Source: Girardinichthys multiradiatus
Lineage: Eukaryota > Chordata > Actinopteri > Cyprinodontiformes > Goodeidae
Length of the DNA stretch: 64,000 bases
Direction: 5' to 3'
Assembly (NCBI RefSeq): GCF_021462225.1
Contig: NC_061797.1
Coordinates: 3,217,001-3,281,000 of the forward strand
A program made the position numbers and the translations under genes. This document shows, one piece after another, positions 10,196-22,397 of the stretch (position 1 is its first letter; each line of letters opens with the position of its first letter). The notes under the pieces were generated by a model. The model made no database searches, was not told where the DNA came from, and saw nothing but the letters and a program-made list of their open reading frames with translations.

Positions 10196-10898
10196 TATGA
10201 GTGGTGTTTTGACACAGATGGAGATTTTACTTTTTATGGGCAGCAATGGAGCCCCCATCTCATCAGTTATGACAGATATTGAAGCTATTGCTCAAAGTAG
10301 CTTCGTATTGCATCTTCTCATTGCTGTTAAAGCAGTTGAAATATGAACTTATCTGAATACAACACTGTAAAACCTAAAAAGTTAATTGAACTCAAAGAAT
10401 CTGAGGAAACGGATTGCCTTGAACCATTTAAGTTTAGTAAATTAAACAATTCAGAATAAAACAATTCAATTTAAGTACAGTTAATTGAAATATTTGTTTA
10501 GGTAACAGATAAAAAAGGATCAGCTACTGCACTGCAATACATTTTGGTTAGTCTAATGTTTTAATGGAGTTACCATGTCCATATTAAAGCTGTTTAAATG
10601 TCATATATGTTGTAGAACCTATTAGAATGGAGACATAATAAACAAAATATCAAATACATCTAAGCTGTCTGCGTGCACAAAGATGATCTACAGTGAAATC
10701 ATCTGCTGCTGAAGCACATAACTGATCATTTGCCAGAGAAGTAACTTATGTTTGAGCTGCTTTCTTCTATCAAGGGTGATGGGAGAAAGGATATTCAGTT
10801 TTGTATTAACTTGGAACATTTTGCTCCAAAATTGAATTCAAATAATCTAGTTGCCATATATGTGAGGAGAGATAATTCTTAAGCACATTTGAAAAATA

Positions 10899-11640
10899 CA
10901 CTACCAGTCAAATTATACACTTTCCTATTTTATTGTTTTCTTTATTTTCATGACTATTTGTGTGGTACATACTGTAGATTCTCACAAAAGGCATCAAAAC
11001 TGTGAATGAATGAATTAATCAAATTTTATTTGTATAGCTCATTACAACAGTCAATACTGAGCCAAAGTGCTTTCCATTAGTTCAAGAATAAAAACACAAA
11101 CAAGAATAGAGACAAATGAAAACGATTTGTCAACTTTACTAAAATCCCCAATTCAGAAGGTAAGGAGTTCCACAAATTTGGACCAGCTGCAGCAAATGAA
11201 TGGTTACTCCACAGGACTTTGACATGGGGATTTCCAGAAGATGGTGGTCAGCAGACTGAAGGACTCTGACTGGATGATGTGCTTGTAAATGGTAAGATAG
11301 ATAAGAAGGTGCCATGCCATCGAGAACTTTAAAAACACACAGTAACACATATGGAATTATGTAGTAAACAAAAACGTGTGAAATAACTGAGAATCTGTTA
11401 TATTTCAGATTCTTCAAAACAGCCACCCTTTGCTTAGAGTGTAGCTGTTTTGTCTTACGTGTTGCTCTGCACTCTTTACATTATCTCCATGAGCTTTATG
11501 AGATATGGTCACCTGAATGGTTTCCCAAAGAGTCTTAACTTTCTAGAGGTGCATTCAGAGAAGGTCAAATGTTAATATTTCAGTCATCAAAGCGAAGGGT
11601 GGCTACTTTGAGGAATCTAAAATATAAAATACAAGCCTGG
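10899..11640 (-). mobile_element. Deleted Tc1-like element, interrupted by a LINE tail
   Basis: Starts CACTACCAGTCAAA after a TA at 10897-10898, an end typical of the same Tc1 group as the element at 444. It then carries the TTTATTTTCATGACTAT and CATCAAAACT blocks of that family's inverted repeat. After an insertion (about 11006-11341) it resumes with CATATGGAATTATGTAG, GTGTGAAATAACTGA and antisense transposase C-terminal remnants (GGTCACCTGAATGG). It ends near AGGAATCTAAAATATAAA. It is much shorter than a full element, and its right end is unclear. Confidence 0.65.
11006..11341 (-). repeat. LINE ORF2 C-terminus and 3' tail
   Basis: The minus strand encodes VFKVLDGMAPSYLSYHLQAH, then VLQSADHHLLEIP, matching the APSYLSD...LRSSD..LL.VPR pattern at the C-terminus of L2/CR1-like LINEs. 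It ends with an A/T-rich AAATTTTATTTGTATAGCTC tail. It lies inside the Tc1 derivative, so it inserted later. Confidence 0.6.
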
Positions 11641-12086
11641 CAATCAATGACCTGACATCAATAACTCACGGAAACCAGGAAAAAAGAACAAAGTTCTCAT
11701 GTGTGGAGGACAAACTCGTCTGTGTCCTGAACCAATGATAAACACACATGTCATGTTGTTGGGTCTTTTCCATTACAACTCTGTCCCCAACACGTCTCTC
11801 TCCATTTGAAACAAGTGCACCAAATGATGTTGCATTCACGTGGTCCTGGATGGTCCGGCAATGAGCACTTCAAAAAATGCTGTATTTTACTGCTCAGAGC
11901 GTTTAAAACAATATGTACATTAACTAAAACTAATTAAATAGGGTTGACACTAACTAAACATTTAGGATAGCCTAGTAATGTTTTTTTCCACTTGTTTCTT
12001 TATGCACTCTAAAAAGAGTATTTGGGCTCATGTTTGGGACTTATTTACATCTCGCTTAATTCTTTTGTTTAATAATTACATGTTTA
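11641..12086. other. Unique non-coding sequence
   Basis: No recognisable feature beyond AT-rich DNA. Confidence 0.5.
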
Positions 12087-12516
12087 TGTAGCGACAAGCT
12101 GTACATTTGGTGTCAGTATTTAGATCTTATAATCAGGTGGAGGTGAAAATTCAATTCTGATGCGACTAGCTTATTTGGAAGTCTACCTTCGTGTTCCAGT
12201 AGAAAGGCGCTAGACTGCATCAATGCCTGGTAGTGGCTCATGTGTTGTAGTGGTCACCTGACTTGACTTGACTATATAAGGACATGCTACAATGCGGACA
12301 CAGTGGTAGATTTTCAAGGGTCAGCTTTCCTGGACTTTGCGGAGGTGACATTGATGTGTGGGTGTTCTTTCTAGTGTGTAGTGCAAAGCTAATTTAATCT
12401 GATGCAACTCCATTGTGCCTATTAGTGAGAGCTGCTGCTGCAGCCAGTGAAGCCGTCTCTCAGGTGCTGCTAATACATGATATGACGTATAAAATACATA
12501 AAATCCCGACAGTTAT
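12087..12516 (+). mobile_element. Possible LTR-like element with a TATA box
   Basis: Bounded by TGTAGCGACAAG and TCCCGACA, which form imperfect inverted ends. CTATATAAGG at 12272-12281 would be a TATA box and ACGTATAAAATACAT near the end a weak polyadenylation region. The flanks GTTTA and GTTAT do not make a proper target duplication. It could also be unique promoter-like sequence. Confidence 0.3.
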
Positions 12517-12974
12517 CTCTAAGCTGGCATTTTGCTTAAACAAATGTGACCACTTGTCAGTATTCAAAATCTGATTTTCTGACAGGGATCCAAGCTAACC
12601 TATTGGCTACTCAGAAAGCAGCCATGATAAAAGGCATTTATTTTCATAATGTAAACCAAGTTGGACCCCAATGATCATAAATTAATTATAATCTATAGTT
12701 GCAAAACATCACTGGTAACAACCAGTCTGAATAAATATCTGGACTTCAACAAAGTTTTGCATTCTTTGAGGCTAAGAAAATGTCACATAATAATATGTAA
12801 TTTAAACATTCATGTCAAGTTTCATTATTAGGTTTGAGCAGTTTGATGTGACAACATAAGCATGACAAACTCTTCCACAATCTAGAATGATGCTGACCAA
12901 AATGTATTCTTATATACTTAAAACCCAACTTAAGGAAAAAAGTGAGAAAGGAGAAAAGTGAAGTTTCAAACTAA
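12517..12974. other. Unique non-coding sequence
   Basis: Nothing recognisable between the LTR-like segment and the SINE. Confidence 0.5.
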
Positions 12975-13290
12975 GAGTTGTGTGGTGCCGCAGTTGGTAG
13001 CACTGTTGCCTTGCAGCAAGATGTTCCTGGGTTTGACTCCTGGCCGGGGGACTTTCTGCATGGAAGTTTCATGTTCTTTCCGGGTACTCCGTCTTCACAG
13101 TCCCAAAACATGACTGTTAAGTTAGTTGGTCTCTCTAAGTTGCCCTTAGATGTGAATGGTTGTCTTTTTGTGTTGCTCTGGACTGACAACCTGTCCTGGG
13201 TGTACCCCGCCTCTCACCCTTAGACTGCAGGAAATATAGGCACCAGCTCCCCTGTGACCTTGTACAAAAGAAATGGATATAGAGAATGGG
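12975..13290 (+). repeat. tRNA-derived SINE, nearly full length
   Basis: The head has GCCGCAGTTGGTAGCAC (A box-like) and TGGGTTTGACTCCTGG (B box-like). The body is a typical fish SINE with TCTTTCTGCATGGAAGTTTC, CGGGTACTCCGTC, CCCAAAACATGACTGTTA and ACCTGTCCTGGGTGTACCCC. It ends near AATGGATATAGAGAATGG. Two partial relatives occur at 13650-13935 and 43285-43455. Confidence 0.8.
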
Positions 13291-13649
13291 TTGAAGTTTG
13301 AAAACAAATGTCTAGTATGCTTAATAATTTGTGCAAGACTTTATGAATTTGTGATGTCTTTACAATAAAATCTCACATTTCTTTTATTCAATGGAGATTT
13401 CTTTTTTTAGTCAACTTGAATTTCTAATTTCCATAAAAGTATTTTATGCCTATTAGAAAAATCAAATAACATGCCAAAACACACATTGAAGATGATTTAC
13501 ATTCAAGCTGTGTTTTATTAATATAGTGTGAGAAATAATGTAATATTTTGGATAATTCCATTTTTTATTTTGGAACAACTTATATATTTTGAGTTGAGTT
13601 TCCATAAAATTAGGTCAAAGGGATTTGAATTGTTTATTTGAAAGAACAA

Positions 13650-13935
13650 GAAGGTTCTGGGTTCAACCCTTGGCCAGGGGTCTTTCTGCAGTTCTGGAGT
13701 TTGCATGTTCTCTCCAGGTACTCCAGCTTCCTCCCACAGCCCAAAAACATGAATGTTGCCCTTAGGTGTGAATGAGTGTTTGCATGGTTGTTCGTCCTGT
13801 GTGTGTCTGTGTTGCCCTGTGATGGACTGGCGACCTGTCCAGGGTGTACCCTGCCTCCCGCCCATAGACTGCTGGAGATAGGCATCAGCTTCCCCATGAC
13901 CCACTATTGAAGAAGTGGTAGAAAATGACTGACTG
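13650..13935 (+). repeat. Same SINE family, 5'-shortened copy
   Basis: Starts at the B-box side (TTCTGGGTTCAACCC) and follows the same body, with GGCGACCTGTCCAGGG and CCATAGACTGCTGGAGATAG. It ends in GACTGACTGAC repeats. It lacks the A-box part of the head. Confidence 0.75.
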
Positions 13936-13974
13936 ACAAAACATGATTTTATCAAGTAGAAGCTACATGTTAGA

Positions 13975-14690
13975 CTGACAACCAGTTTTCTTTTTTTGAG
14001 TGTATATGCTGATGATATGTTGCTCTTTCTCAGAAATGCCATCCCATCTCTTCTAGAGACAGTAATCCTAATAAATCAAAGTCTTGGGATGTGGGCTGAT
14101 GGACTTTGCAGGCAAGATCCTCGCTTTAATTGTCCTCATCTCTAATGTTCTGACTACAAATGTCAATACATTAGATACACATGGAGCTTTGGGGCAGGGT
14201 CATAGCACTATTTCAGTCCAAAAGCAACACACATGCATACACCGGGTGCGGGGGTGGGAGGGTGCAGGGGGAACGGTGTGTCCGTCCTTTGTTCCTGGCA
14301 AGGGTTTAGTGGGGATTGTTCCCATATTGCCCCTATTGGTGAGGTGTTGTTTGTCTGTGGGCTTGGCAATGTCATGGCATGGTGGGTTCCTGGCTGGCAG
14401 CTTTTGGCTTTCTGGGATGTGCTGAGCTGGCAGTGGGCTGACGGGAATAAACCTAGGCTTCGGTGGAAATCCCTTTCTCTTAGTAGAGGGGTAAGGTCAG
14501 AGTGTATTAATTAAGGTGCTACATGACAAAAATATGTATTAGAGACTAACAGAGAGAAACTGTTCAATTCCATTATCTGGTCCACATACAGATTCCACAT
14601 CCTCAATCAGCAGGAAACCAAAGCAGGCCTGGCTTTCTGCCTATATGAGGCTGAGACAATGAGTCACTTCTGGCCCATTACCAATAACAC
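13975..14690 (+). pseudogene. L1-type LINE ORF2 relic in two pieces
   Basis: At about 14008-14075 the plus strand reads VYADDMLLFLRNAIPSLLE, the YADD catalytic box of an L1-like reverse transcriptase. At 14573-14680 it reads WSTYRFHILNQQETKAGLAF, corresponding to the later L1 segment usually of the form IPRI...QGGLALPD. A G-rich block (14165-14485) separates them. Frames are broken and most of the element is missing. Confidence 0.5.
14165..14485 (+). repeat. G-rich repeat fragment inside the L1 relic
   Basis: GC-rich text (GGTGCGGGGGTGGGAGGG, TGGCAAGGGTTTAGTGGGG) contrasts with its AT-rich surroundings. In composition it resembles the reverse complement of the C-rich repeat at 52-54.9 kb. 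Short open frames here have no recognisable product. Confidence 0.4.
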
Positions 14691-17600
14691 ACTGTTGAGA
14701 CCAAAGCATCCTGGAGGAGTAAGAGCTGAAACACACACAATCACTCACAAACAGAACACATATGATGGTGGAGGGAGACAAGAAACTATGAACCGGATGG
14801 TTGTGAGAAACGCCCTGCACAATAATGGAAAAAGCAGAAGTAAAGAGTAAAGGAAAAGAAAAGCGTCTACACCAGTGCAGCAGTGTATAAACAGACAGAC
14901 CAGACATGGGCAGTAATAAACATGCAATCAGTTGGAGAGGATTGTGGTGCAAAGATAACGTCATTGCTAATTTGTTTTAGTTTTCTTGGCAGTGAATAAA
15001 AGTAAACAAACATCCATGGTTACAGTTTAATTATCCTCTTCCACTGCTGAGATAAAGCAATTCTTTGAAAACACACATAACAACAACTAAACATTTGACA
15101 TATAATTTTAAGCTTTCTTCATGAACTAACAGTAATACCTAAGTTTTGAAGTAAAAATAATAAGAAAACTGTTTTTTGATCAAAATTATTGTGCTAACAT
15201 TGGATAATGTCAGACATGCAAGACAAGCAATTTCATTTTTTGCATGGAGAATTTGCACAATGATTTGTATGCAAAGATGTCCTGTATGAGGTAACCATTG
15301 TTCTAATATCAAAGTTTTCAAAGTTTAGAATATCTTTTGATCCTGAAGCAAGAACATGTCATAACCTTTTAAACAGTATTTTTAGACAACAGCAAGAACT
15401 TATTTCTGAACTGACTCTGGCGGCCACTGCGTGATTTTGGTGAAAAATGATATGAGTTTGTCATTAAGGTGGCATATACTTGAAACAGAATTAACACTGT
15501 AACTCTGAAATGAGTTCCTTGGGGAAGGAAATGGTAAGGACAATGCAGTGTCAGGCACGCAGTCTCTTTTGTTACATTTAGAGTGATCTTGAAGAGAAAA
15601 AGTGGTGATTGTGTATGCTGTGACACACAGTGAGAAACCACCACTGAGCAGCACACACATGCTCCTTCACCTGCTCCCCCACTCCATTCCTCTTCCAGCC
15701 TCGATTTTCATGAATGGAGTTACAGAGTGTAATCCTCTCATTGGCTGAAAGGTCAACCAATCAGAGAGATATGTGAGCTTTGACGTTTGGTCATTCACAA
15801 AAGGTTTTACTCACATTTTCTCTTTGACCTTCTCACGTAAAGATACCTCAAAACAAGATTATTGAAAACACAGAAATAAGCATTCTTTTCATTTGCACAA
15901 TAGTTTTTTTTCTGCCAAAAAGGTTTGAAAGGTTTGGAATGTTACAAAGGTATGAACCCTTGTAAGAGTTTTGAGATGGAGTTGTTCTAATATGACAGAA
16001 ATTCACTTTGATCTTGGCCCAACTCTGATCAACTGCTGATTCTGAAACTAAACTAGAAAATAATCTAAAAGAGCCATCTTGTGTTATTGACTGATTATAT
16101 TTGTCTAGATCTGAAATTCACATAAAAAACTGGAATTATTCTTTTAAACTCATCTCAGAACAAATATTTATGTACAGAGCTAATTAATGTATATCCACAC
16201 TTGTACAGCTACCTTTCAACTGGTAGTTCAGTTTAGGTTCTAAACTATACTACATTTTGCAACTCGCCTCATGTAACTCTGGTCGATTCAACAAGTATGA
16301 AGAAAAAACTAAGTGGAATCACTATAAGGAAATACATGAACAGCTTTCAACAGAAGTTTCACTTTTACTTATGTTTGTGCCTTTAACACAAAACCAAAAA
16401 CTCAAAAATCCATGATACTCTAATGTCATATTAAAATATATTATTCCATATTTTCTTGTAATGGTTTGTGCAAATAGAGAAACTTTTCCATTTATCAGTA
16501 ACTGAACAGGAAGTCAAGTAAAGAGTTGCCAGTATCACTGACAAAATTTTCTTCTGCTTAGACTTAACTGACATTCAAAGTACTGACGATAAAACAGAAG
16601 TGTCCTACATTGATGCCACATGTACATGTATTTACATAACTGGCACCAAAACTTTATCAAGCATGGCTGCTGTCAGTAATGAACCCACCCATGCCGTGCA
16701 GCAGCATGAGTGTTGAGATGTTGAACAAAATATCTTTGTACTCATTACCACGCCTCTGGCCCAACTGTAGAAGCTGTGTGTTATCTGTGGTTGCTCCCGC
16801 ATGTTGTCCCTGCCCAGCTGGATAAGCTCACTGCAGATAAAATATTTTCTGCAGAAGTGAGGTGGGACTGAAACTAAAATGAGATAACACTAACTAAAAG
16901 GTCTCTACTTTTTTCTTGAGGGTCTGGTTTCTCAGTATTTTGATTTAAACAATGTCAGGCTTTGCATTTGTCTCCCATATTACAAAGATACTAGTCTGAG
17001 GTGTGACATTGAATTTGCATACACCAACATGCTCTTAATGGAAATGCTGTACACATAGATGTTGGAATCTGCACTGAGCATTATTGCAGTCAGGTACAAA
17101 TAGTATTTATTATCAAGCCTAACTCCCTTCAAGCACTAATTGTCCCATCAGTGTACATGAGAAATGATGCCACAATAACGAATTATCATTTGTATGAAAC
17201 TGACGAGTACAAATTTTACTTTAAAATTATTCTGAAGACCTTCTTCCTGTGAGACAACAGGACTAACCCATGTGTAATTTATACCTCTGGCTCAAGTTGT
17301 ATTCACTTTAAAGTTTATGACAGTACAATGAGGAAATTACAGAAGGAATAATGCTTGTTTGAAAGGCGTACCAGGCAAAAGCCTCCTCTCTAAAAAAAAA
17401 AAAAAACATGGCAATAAAACTTAGGGAGAAGTCTGAACAAAACATCTGTGGACATTTGGCCATAACACAGAGCAGCATGTTTGATGAGAACCAAACATGG
17501 TCTTTCAGCACAAAATACCTCATGCGAACTGTCAAGCATTGTGGTAGAAGGCTAATGATTTAGGCATGTTTTGCAGCCACAGAACCTGAGATGATTATGA

Positions 17601-18150
17601 GTTTATCTCTTTTCCATGTTATCAAATGTCATCTGTCCCACAGCTAAAACCTGGCCTGAACAGGGTCTTGCAACAGGACAATGATCACAAAACCAAAAAG
17701 ATCAAAAGATTGAAATGACCCATTGAAATTCTCTGGGTGGTAACATTTTACACTTTAAAAAGGATTGTCTAATCATAGCTGCACTGTCATCTTTCAGAGA
17801 TTGGGAGGATCTTGTTAGGCCTTTGCTTAGATGCTGTGGGCGGGTCCAGGGCTGTGTCCCTGGGCAGCTTGGGGTCTGCTGTAGCTCCTCGGTGGCTGCC
17901 TGTGCACCCGGTTGGATTAATAATCCACTATAAGTGTAAGGTGCATGCACCTCCTACAGCCACAAGCTTCATCAAGTAACAAATGTGTCCAACATGTGTA
18001 TAAGCATGTAATTATCCAAACAGACAAAAAAAAGAAATTATCTAAACTGCAGCAACACAGCTTCGGGTATATGATCTGCCATCAAAATAACTTTCACTGT
18101 AATGTCATTTTATTATCCAAAATCTATTAGCACAATCTATCAATTTGATT
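14691..18150. other. Long unique non-coding stretch
   Basis: No gene recognised in about 3.5 kb. It contains an A-rich run at 17391-17406 and a GC-rich patch at 17830-17915 of unknown origin. 15,400-15,840 has a normal-complexity, less AT-rich patch with CCAATCAG-type motifs but no clear exon. I cannot tell whether any of it is regulatory. Confidence 0.55.
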
Positions 18151-18154
18151 ACTT

Positions 18155-18560
18155 CAGCAGATTTATATAGCACCAATTCACAGTCTCAAGGCACTTTCTG
18201 AAAAAAAAAAAAACTACAGGATTTCATACTCCATTTAGTCCAATCACAAAGACAGAATAAAGGTCAATTACTATCATTCCAATTTGATTGAAGTTCTTAA
18301 ACAATGTAGACTTGCAGCATTCACTCCTCATGGATGAGCATGTAACAACAGTGGACGATTGATTGCATTGAGTCTTTAACTTGCAGTCAACTGCAGTATT
18401 TCCTCATACTGAGCATTCATGTAGCAAAAGTGGAAAGGAGAACTTCCTCTTAACAGAAAGAAACCTCCAGTGGACCTGGATCGGTTTGAGTAGCCTCTGC
18501 AGTGACTGACTGAGGGTTTGAGAGTACAGCACATGAGCAAAAAACCACTGGTCCAGGAGT
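18155..18560 (-). repeat. L2 LINE 3' UTR copy
   Basis: Antisense to the L2 3' end: ATTTATATAGCACCAATTCA, then GCAGCATTCACTCCTC, GAGCATTCATGTAGCAAAAG, AACAGAAAGAAACCTCCAG and CTGGTCCAGGAGTATTTT. It aligns in order with 29.6-30.05 kb. An A-run interrupts it near 18,200. Confidence 0.8.
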
Positions 18561-20397
18561 ATTTTAAATCTTAAAGATGCTATTGCAACAGGTATGTTGA
18601 TGATTGATTCTGATCAAAAGAATGAAACACAATTGCCTATGAAAAAACCTTGAGACTAGATGTTTACTTTTGTATTCAGTTGCCCCTTTCACACAATACT
18701 ATGAAACCATGCTGGAGATGCCTTCTCTCCACATTGGTGTGACATGTGAAGTACCTTAAGCATAACTGGGAACTGAATCTAATTGACTGCTGGTATGCCT
18801 CAGACCTTATAGAAAATGTGCAGTCCAAGAACCAAACATATGTTCAGTGAAAGAGGGCAGAGCTACACTGTAATCACTGTCCTTCCAGAGGTTTCAGAAA
18901 GCCATTCATATGTGTGCAAGCATACATTTACACAGGACTTGGCTGGCTTTATTGTTATTCTGTGGATGACCATGGGAGTCTTAAAAAGAAATCATAAAAT
19001 CAGTGACACTATGTTGTGTAATCATAGAGTGAAGGAGGTAAGTGAGTTAAAAGAATGTGAAAGGTCTTTACTGTGAAAAATTCAAACAGAAATCAAAACG
19101 TTTGGATGGCATCAGCAATTTAAAGAAGAAAACTGGCCAAACAAAAATCTGAAAAGAGTTATTATTGATGTCTTATCTGTCTGGTGAAACAAAGGTGCAG
19201 TACAATTATAATTAAGAATGACCTTTGAGTTGTTTGTTCAAAACTGACCCAAGGCATGTGGTGTTATGAGATGTATAGGTCAGAGGTTATCTACACAGCA
19301 ACTGTTTATGTGTGGATGTGAGTGTGTGTGTGTGTGTGTGTGTGCAAGTCAAGGGTCATGAGAACAGGGAAAGAGAACCTAAACGACGCCTAAGTTATGT
19401 GAAAATTGCTGACATGTTTATATTAAACAACAGTTCCATAAGAGTCAGAATTGATCATTTTTAAATCAGGATCTTTAAATCTGGATTTTTGCAAAGACAG
19501 ATGTAGGTAAATGTTAACAGCATTTAAACTCAACTGCAAGGTTTTAATACACTATCAAAAGCAAAACCATTAATAATTTCAATGACTATATTTCGAGTGC
19601 TAGTGCATAGATGCTCACAAAATTCATATACACCTTTTTAATGCATCTACGTCAGTCCTTGATCGTACTGCACCTTTTACAATATGGAAGCTACACACGA
19701 TTCTGTAGAGCAGTGTTGGAGCAGTGTCCTTTGCAACTTGAAAATTATTGCCCAGGTTGTAAATAAAATATAAATATACATTAAAATAAGCATAAGTCTA
19801 ATCTTTCTTTGCAGCGGTTTGATTAATTACAAGATTGTGCAAAATCTTTTCTTCTCAGAGAGAATTCTCATAAAGGGTATCAAAGTGGCAGATATTGCAG
19901 TTCAGTCTTTATATTTCCCACCAGCCATACTGCTCATTATTCATGAGAGATCCATTTGATATTTGATCTTAAAACTGCTTGTTTTGTCAATAGGTAGTAG
20001 CCCCTTTTAAATCAAACCTTCCAGGATCTGTACTTGTTCACTTGAAAGGTGCATCTTCAAACTCCCATTCCCAACACAGAATGGAGGTCCACCAGTATTA
20101 CCCACTGATTCACTTCAGGGAGGCAGACACAATTCCATAACGACTATTACATGAACTGTTGGTATGGTATGGGATTGTCAAATGAGAGTGAGGTAGCGAT
20201 ATGATATAAAGAAGCAGCTGCGCAGTCTGCAAGCATGCTTAGAACTGAGCCACAATCATCCAGTGTCTAGAAGATGTGATAAATGAACTGAAAAGCAGAA
20301 TCTGATGCAAATAACATGTTGAGGATGACTCAAAACAAGTGTTCTTTTAAAACACTGAATGCATCTAGACAGTCTGCATGGCCAATACATATTCTCA
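18561..20397. other. Unique non-coding sequence with a short TG tract
   Basis: Nothing gene-like was seen. A (GT)n run of about 23 bp lies at 19322-19344. Confidence 0.55.
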
Positions 20398-20988
20398 TGG
20401 TGTGTTTGGGAATGGACCCAAGCTCAGACAGAACCAGAGGTGAAGTAGAGAAAAAATGTTATTTATTTAAAGGCAAACTTACATGTTAAAACCAGAGACA
20501 AGAGACTTCGGTGGGAAATAACTACCATGGTTCATGAGGAGGAGCAATGGACATGGAGCAGGTCAGCCAACAGTAGAATCCTGCAAACAACAACAGAAAC
20601 AGAGAGCTTATATACAAGGGAAAACAGAGGAAAGGGCATTACAAACAGATGAGGGTGATCAAGGTAATGGGCAGGCACAAGTGGGTAGAATAGGCTTAAT
20701 TGCAAAGGTGGCAGTGCAGAGGGAAGGCTAAGCAAATGAAGGAAGACACTGCGGAACTTTACAGACATTTCCAGAACACTAACTAAAAAAAAGGAAAGAC
20801 CAATGTAAACCTAAGGGGAAATAAACCAGAGTACACATAGAATACACTAAGAACATAAGCACAAGTAATAAATAAGAAAACAACATCTAACTAACGATGA
20901 CCAGTGAGTATAGCAAAATAAGAAACACGATGAACAATTATGAAAACCATAAATAGGAACCAATGCCTAACACCCAAGGATCATGACA
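20398..20988 (-). mobile_element. LTR-like element (591 bp)
   Basis: On the minus strand it starts TGTCATGATCCTTGGG and ends CATTCCCAAACACACCA. Terminal TG...CA, a TATA-like AGCTTATATACAAGG region (20607-20621) and AATAAA-like text are as expected for a fish solo LTR. Its far end (TGTGTTTGGGAATGGACCC) resembles the start of the element at 59126 (TGTGGGTTTGGAGGCAGGACC). I found no clean target duplication, so the boundaries are approximate. Confidence 0.5.
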
Positions 20989-21195
20989 GATATAGTGGAA
21001 ATCCCCCACACATATATGCATATTGCTCAAGTCAGTGTTGCAAATTGTTCATCACTCCCCTTTGATTCCAGAATCCCTGATGCACATTGTGAAATCACAC
21101 AGGCCCGTTACCCAGAACCTCCTTGCTCCTTTTTTCCATTCAACTTAATCAATTTCATTCCAAGAGAACCGAAGAAGAAAATTTAAAATAATTCT

Positions 21196-21500
21196 GGGCC
21201 GACTGTGGCAGTGGTGGTAGGGGTTCATCCTGTAACTGATGGGTTGCCGATTCGAATGGGCCTCCCACTCTGTCCGTCTCAGTCGTTGTATCTTTGGGCA
21301 AGACACTTCACCCACCTTGCCTGCTAATAGTGGTCATTGGTCTCGGTAGAGCCGATATATGGCAGCCTCACTTCTGTCAGTCTGACCCCAAGCAGCTATG
21401 GCTACAATGCCAGTTCGTGAATGGGTGGATGACTGATTGTAGTGTAAAGCCTTTGGGGTCTTTGGGGACTTGATAAAGGGCTTACAAGTGCAGGCCAGTT
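21196..21500 (+). repeat. tRNA-like SINE (second family)
   Basis: The head reads GACTGTGGCAGTGGTGG and TTGCCGATTCGAATGGGC, A- and B-box-like. The body has the widespread fish motifs TTGGGCAAGACACTTCACCC, CTTGCCTGCTAATAGTGGTC and GTAAAGCCTTTGGGGTC. It ends near GCAGGCCAGTTGCCATTT. Confidence 0.75.
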
Positions 21501-21903
21501 GCCATTTTGTGCTCTATGGGCACATGTTTTTTTTTTTTTACATTTCCCTAACAAGACAATTAATATCTCAGAGTCAGGTTACTTATGTGTTGATAGCTTT
21601 GGCATAAAAACTACATAACACCATGATTCTGCAAATCAAAGGAAAAAAAGTGTGAAACAAGTGGTTCTTTTTAAAATGTAAAGGTTTTTGTATCTAGTGT
21701 TGAGGCTAACATGGTGGCCTCCACATCTCCTTCTTCTCTGCACCTACCAGCAACCCACTGAGCCAGAGTGTGGTGAAAAGAACAAGTTTATTCAGTTAGG
21801 GAGCCTATTACCCCCTGAAAGACAACCAACAACCCATGTTAGCACATAAAAGTGATGATGACTGGACACCGGCACAAAATGTGTGTATGTGTGTCTTTGT
21901 GAA

Positions 21904-22130
21904 TCTGTATGGCCTATTGGGAAGGGTGCCTGCACTTGAACTCAGTCCATTCATTCGGGTTAGGGGGTTTTCTGGTCTTTAATGTGACCCGAGCAGGCCA
22001 GAATGACCTCTTTGGGACTGGCCGGCACCACTGCCTTAATCCTCCTCCTCTCTCTCTCTTTCTCTTTCTATTCTTTTGCTTCTTCTGTGTCAAAAGAGGG
22101 TTCTGACTTTTTTCTTCCTTTGCCTTTCTC
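21904..22130 (+). repeat. Pyrimidine-rich repeat fragment
   Basis: A CT-rich tract with CTCCTCCTCTCTCTCTCT follows a GC-rich lead (CGAGCAGGCCAGAATGACC). The arrangement of GC-rich text then pyrimidine tract resembles the repeat copies at 41.3-41.9 kb and, inverted, 51.8-52.3 kb. Confidence 0.35.
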
Positions 22131-22138
22131 TCTTATAA

Positions 22139-22397
22139 ATGGTAAATGGACTGAACTTATATAGCGCTTTTCCAGTCATACAGACCACTCAAAGCACTTT
22201 ACACTAGAGCCACATTCACCCAATTGCACTCACTAACGCTCACACATTCATACACTGATATGCAGATCAGTAGGCAACTTGAGGTTAAGTGCCTTGCCCA
22301 GGGGCACATTGACATATGGCAGGAGGAAGCTGGAATCAAACCCACAACCTTCTGATTGCAAGACAACTACTCTTACTACTGAGCCACAGTCGCCTCT
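22139..22397 (-). repeat. tRNA-derived SINE (third family)
   Basis: On the minus strand it begins GCGACTGTGGCTCAGTAGTA (A box) and has GTGGGTTTGATTCCAGC (B box). The body includes CCTGGGCAAGGCACTTAACC and GTAAAGTGCTTTGAGTGGTC, and it ends AAGTTCAGTCCATTTACCATT. The plus-strand AATGGTAAATGG marks its 3' end. Confidence 0.8.

Noticed and set aside
10030..22397. A- and B-box pairs suggesting tRNA genes
   Set aside because: They are heads of SINEs with SINE bodies; cloverleaf arms and anticodon structure are not preserved.
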